Source of the DNA: Allobrachymonas sp.
GTDB taxonomy: Bacteria; Pseudomonadota; Gammaproteobacteria; Burkholderiales; Burkholderiaceae_C
DNA: 7,037 bases
Assembly (NCBI GenBank): GCA_018054915.1
Contig: JAGPIR010000064.1
Location: forward strand, 1-7,037
Direction of reading: 5' to 3'
Shown here: positions 6,357 to 7,037 of the stretch, piece by piece
Layout: each line of letters starts with the position of its first letter
Numbering within the stretch: the stretch's first letter is position 1
The notes under the pieces: model-generated
Told to the model about the DNA's origin: nothing
Databases searched by the model: none
Seen by the model: only the letters and a program-made list of their open reading frames with translations
Translations under genes and position numbers: made by a program

Positions 6357-7037
6357 TCGGGGGCTGTTGTCTGCCGGAGTAGATCGGGCTGGTGTTGCCA
6401 ATAGCGTCGGTTCTGTTCGCGTTCGCATTGCAGGCTGCCGTTGTCTGATCGCCACCAGGCTGCGCCGCAGCTTTCGCTCAGCCGGATTGCAACCCGATGC
6501 TCATGCAGCCGTTGCAATACCTTTGGGTGCGGGTGATGGTAACGATTGCGGTAGCCTTGCTGGATCACGGCCCAGCGGGGCTGTACGGCGGCCAGCCAGG
6601 CGGCGCTGGTGGAGGTTTTGCTGCCGTGGTGGCCCACCACCAGGAGATCGGCTCGCAGCACGTCAGGCGTTGCCTGTTGCTGGTCAACGATGACCCGTTC
6701 CTGTGCTGTCTCGGTATCTCCGGCCAGCAAGGCGCTGCGCTGCCCGTTGCTGACGTGCAGCACACAACTCATGGCATTGGTTTGCGCCGACGGACTTGCC
6801 GGGCCGCTTTCAGGAGGGTGCAGCACCGTGAAGTTCACGCCGTCCCACTGCCAGGTCTGTCCTGCAGTGCAGGGCATGATCGCGCGCATCTGTTGCAGGG
6901 GGTGGCTGGTTTCGACTGACCCCAGAACCTACATCTGCGGATGGGCCTGCAGCAGGCTGGCCGCGCCACCGGCGTGGTCGTTGTCCTGATGACTGAGCAG
7001 TAGCCAGCCGGGTTGTTCGTTCAGGGCGCCCAGCAAG
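6347..7037 (-). pseudogene. comEC: ComEC/Rec2 C-terminal metallo-beta-lactamase domain, interrupted by an in-frame amber codon; 5' part outside window
   Basis: ComEC forms the inner-membrane channel for single-stranded DNA during natural transformation and carries a C-terminal metallo-beta-lactamase-like domain thought to act as a nuclease. The last 229 sense and nonsense codons of the frame are in the window. Reading leftward: LLLSHQDNDHAGGAASLL (the SHxDxDHxGG metal-binding motif, codons at 6965-6994), then HPQM, then TAG at 6929-6931. The same frame then continues with VLGSVETSHPLQQM, the C-x-A-G-Q-x-W-x-W-D-G-V-x-F-T-V-L-H-P-P block typical of ComEC, SALLAGDTE, GHHGSKTSTSAAWL, and QQGYRNRYHHPHPKVL. 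Homology on both sides of the TAG in one frame shows that a single substitution, simplest as CAG to TAG, interrupts an otherwise normal gene. A product ending at the TAG would lack the GD and HHGS motifs; one restarting at ATG 6889 would lack the HxDxDH motif. The membrane channel part lies outside the window, so its state is unknown. The gene ends with TAA. Confidence 0.8.

Overview
The window reads as an ordinary chromosomal stretch of a GC-rich betaproteobacterium, most likely Burkholderiales and plausibly Alcaligenaceae. The lineage is inferred from protein style, codon bias and the secA/argJ/DUF721 neighbourhood, not from a marker gene. No tRNA, rRNA, CRISPR array, insertion sequence or phage gene is visible. 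Coding density is very high, and the only sizeable non-coding stretch is about 250 bp between secA and the DUF721 gene.

Layout. Positions 1-5779 hold five genes in a row on the minus strand, transcribed secA, argJ, rpiA, lgt, then the beginning of an enoyl-CoA hydratase/isomerase family gene that runs off the left edge. Gaps are 45 bp, 15 bp, a 7 bp overlap and 17 bp, so a single operon headed by secA is likely. The products are the protein export motor SecA, the arginine-cycle acetyltransferase ArgJ, ribose-5-phosphate isomerase RpiA and the lipoprotein-modifying enzyme Lgt. SecA and Lgt act one after the other on exported lipoproteins. ArgJ and RpiA are housekeeping metabolism with no evident mechanistic link to export. 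All four complete proteins keep their expected length and key residues.

Positions 5780-6026 are the divergent intergenic region, with a candidate -10 element for secA, a small inverted repeat near its predicted start point, and short upstream reading frames of doubtful meaning. From 6027 to 6356 a short DUF721 (DciA-like) gene runs on the plus strand. Its stop codon overlaps by 10 bp the tail of a comEC gene coming from the other direction (6347 to the right edge).

The most notable point is in comEC. Its C-terminal metallo-beta-lactamase domain is interrupted by one in-frame TAG at 6929-6931, and clear homology continues in the same frame on both sides. This suggests a recent nonsense mutation (or a sequence error) in a DNA-uptake gene. 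I see no convincing novel multi-gene system in this window.
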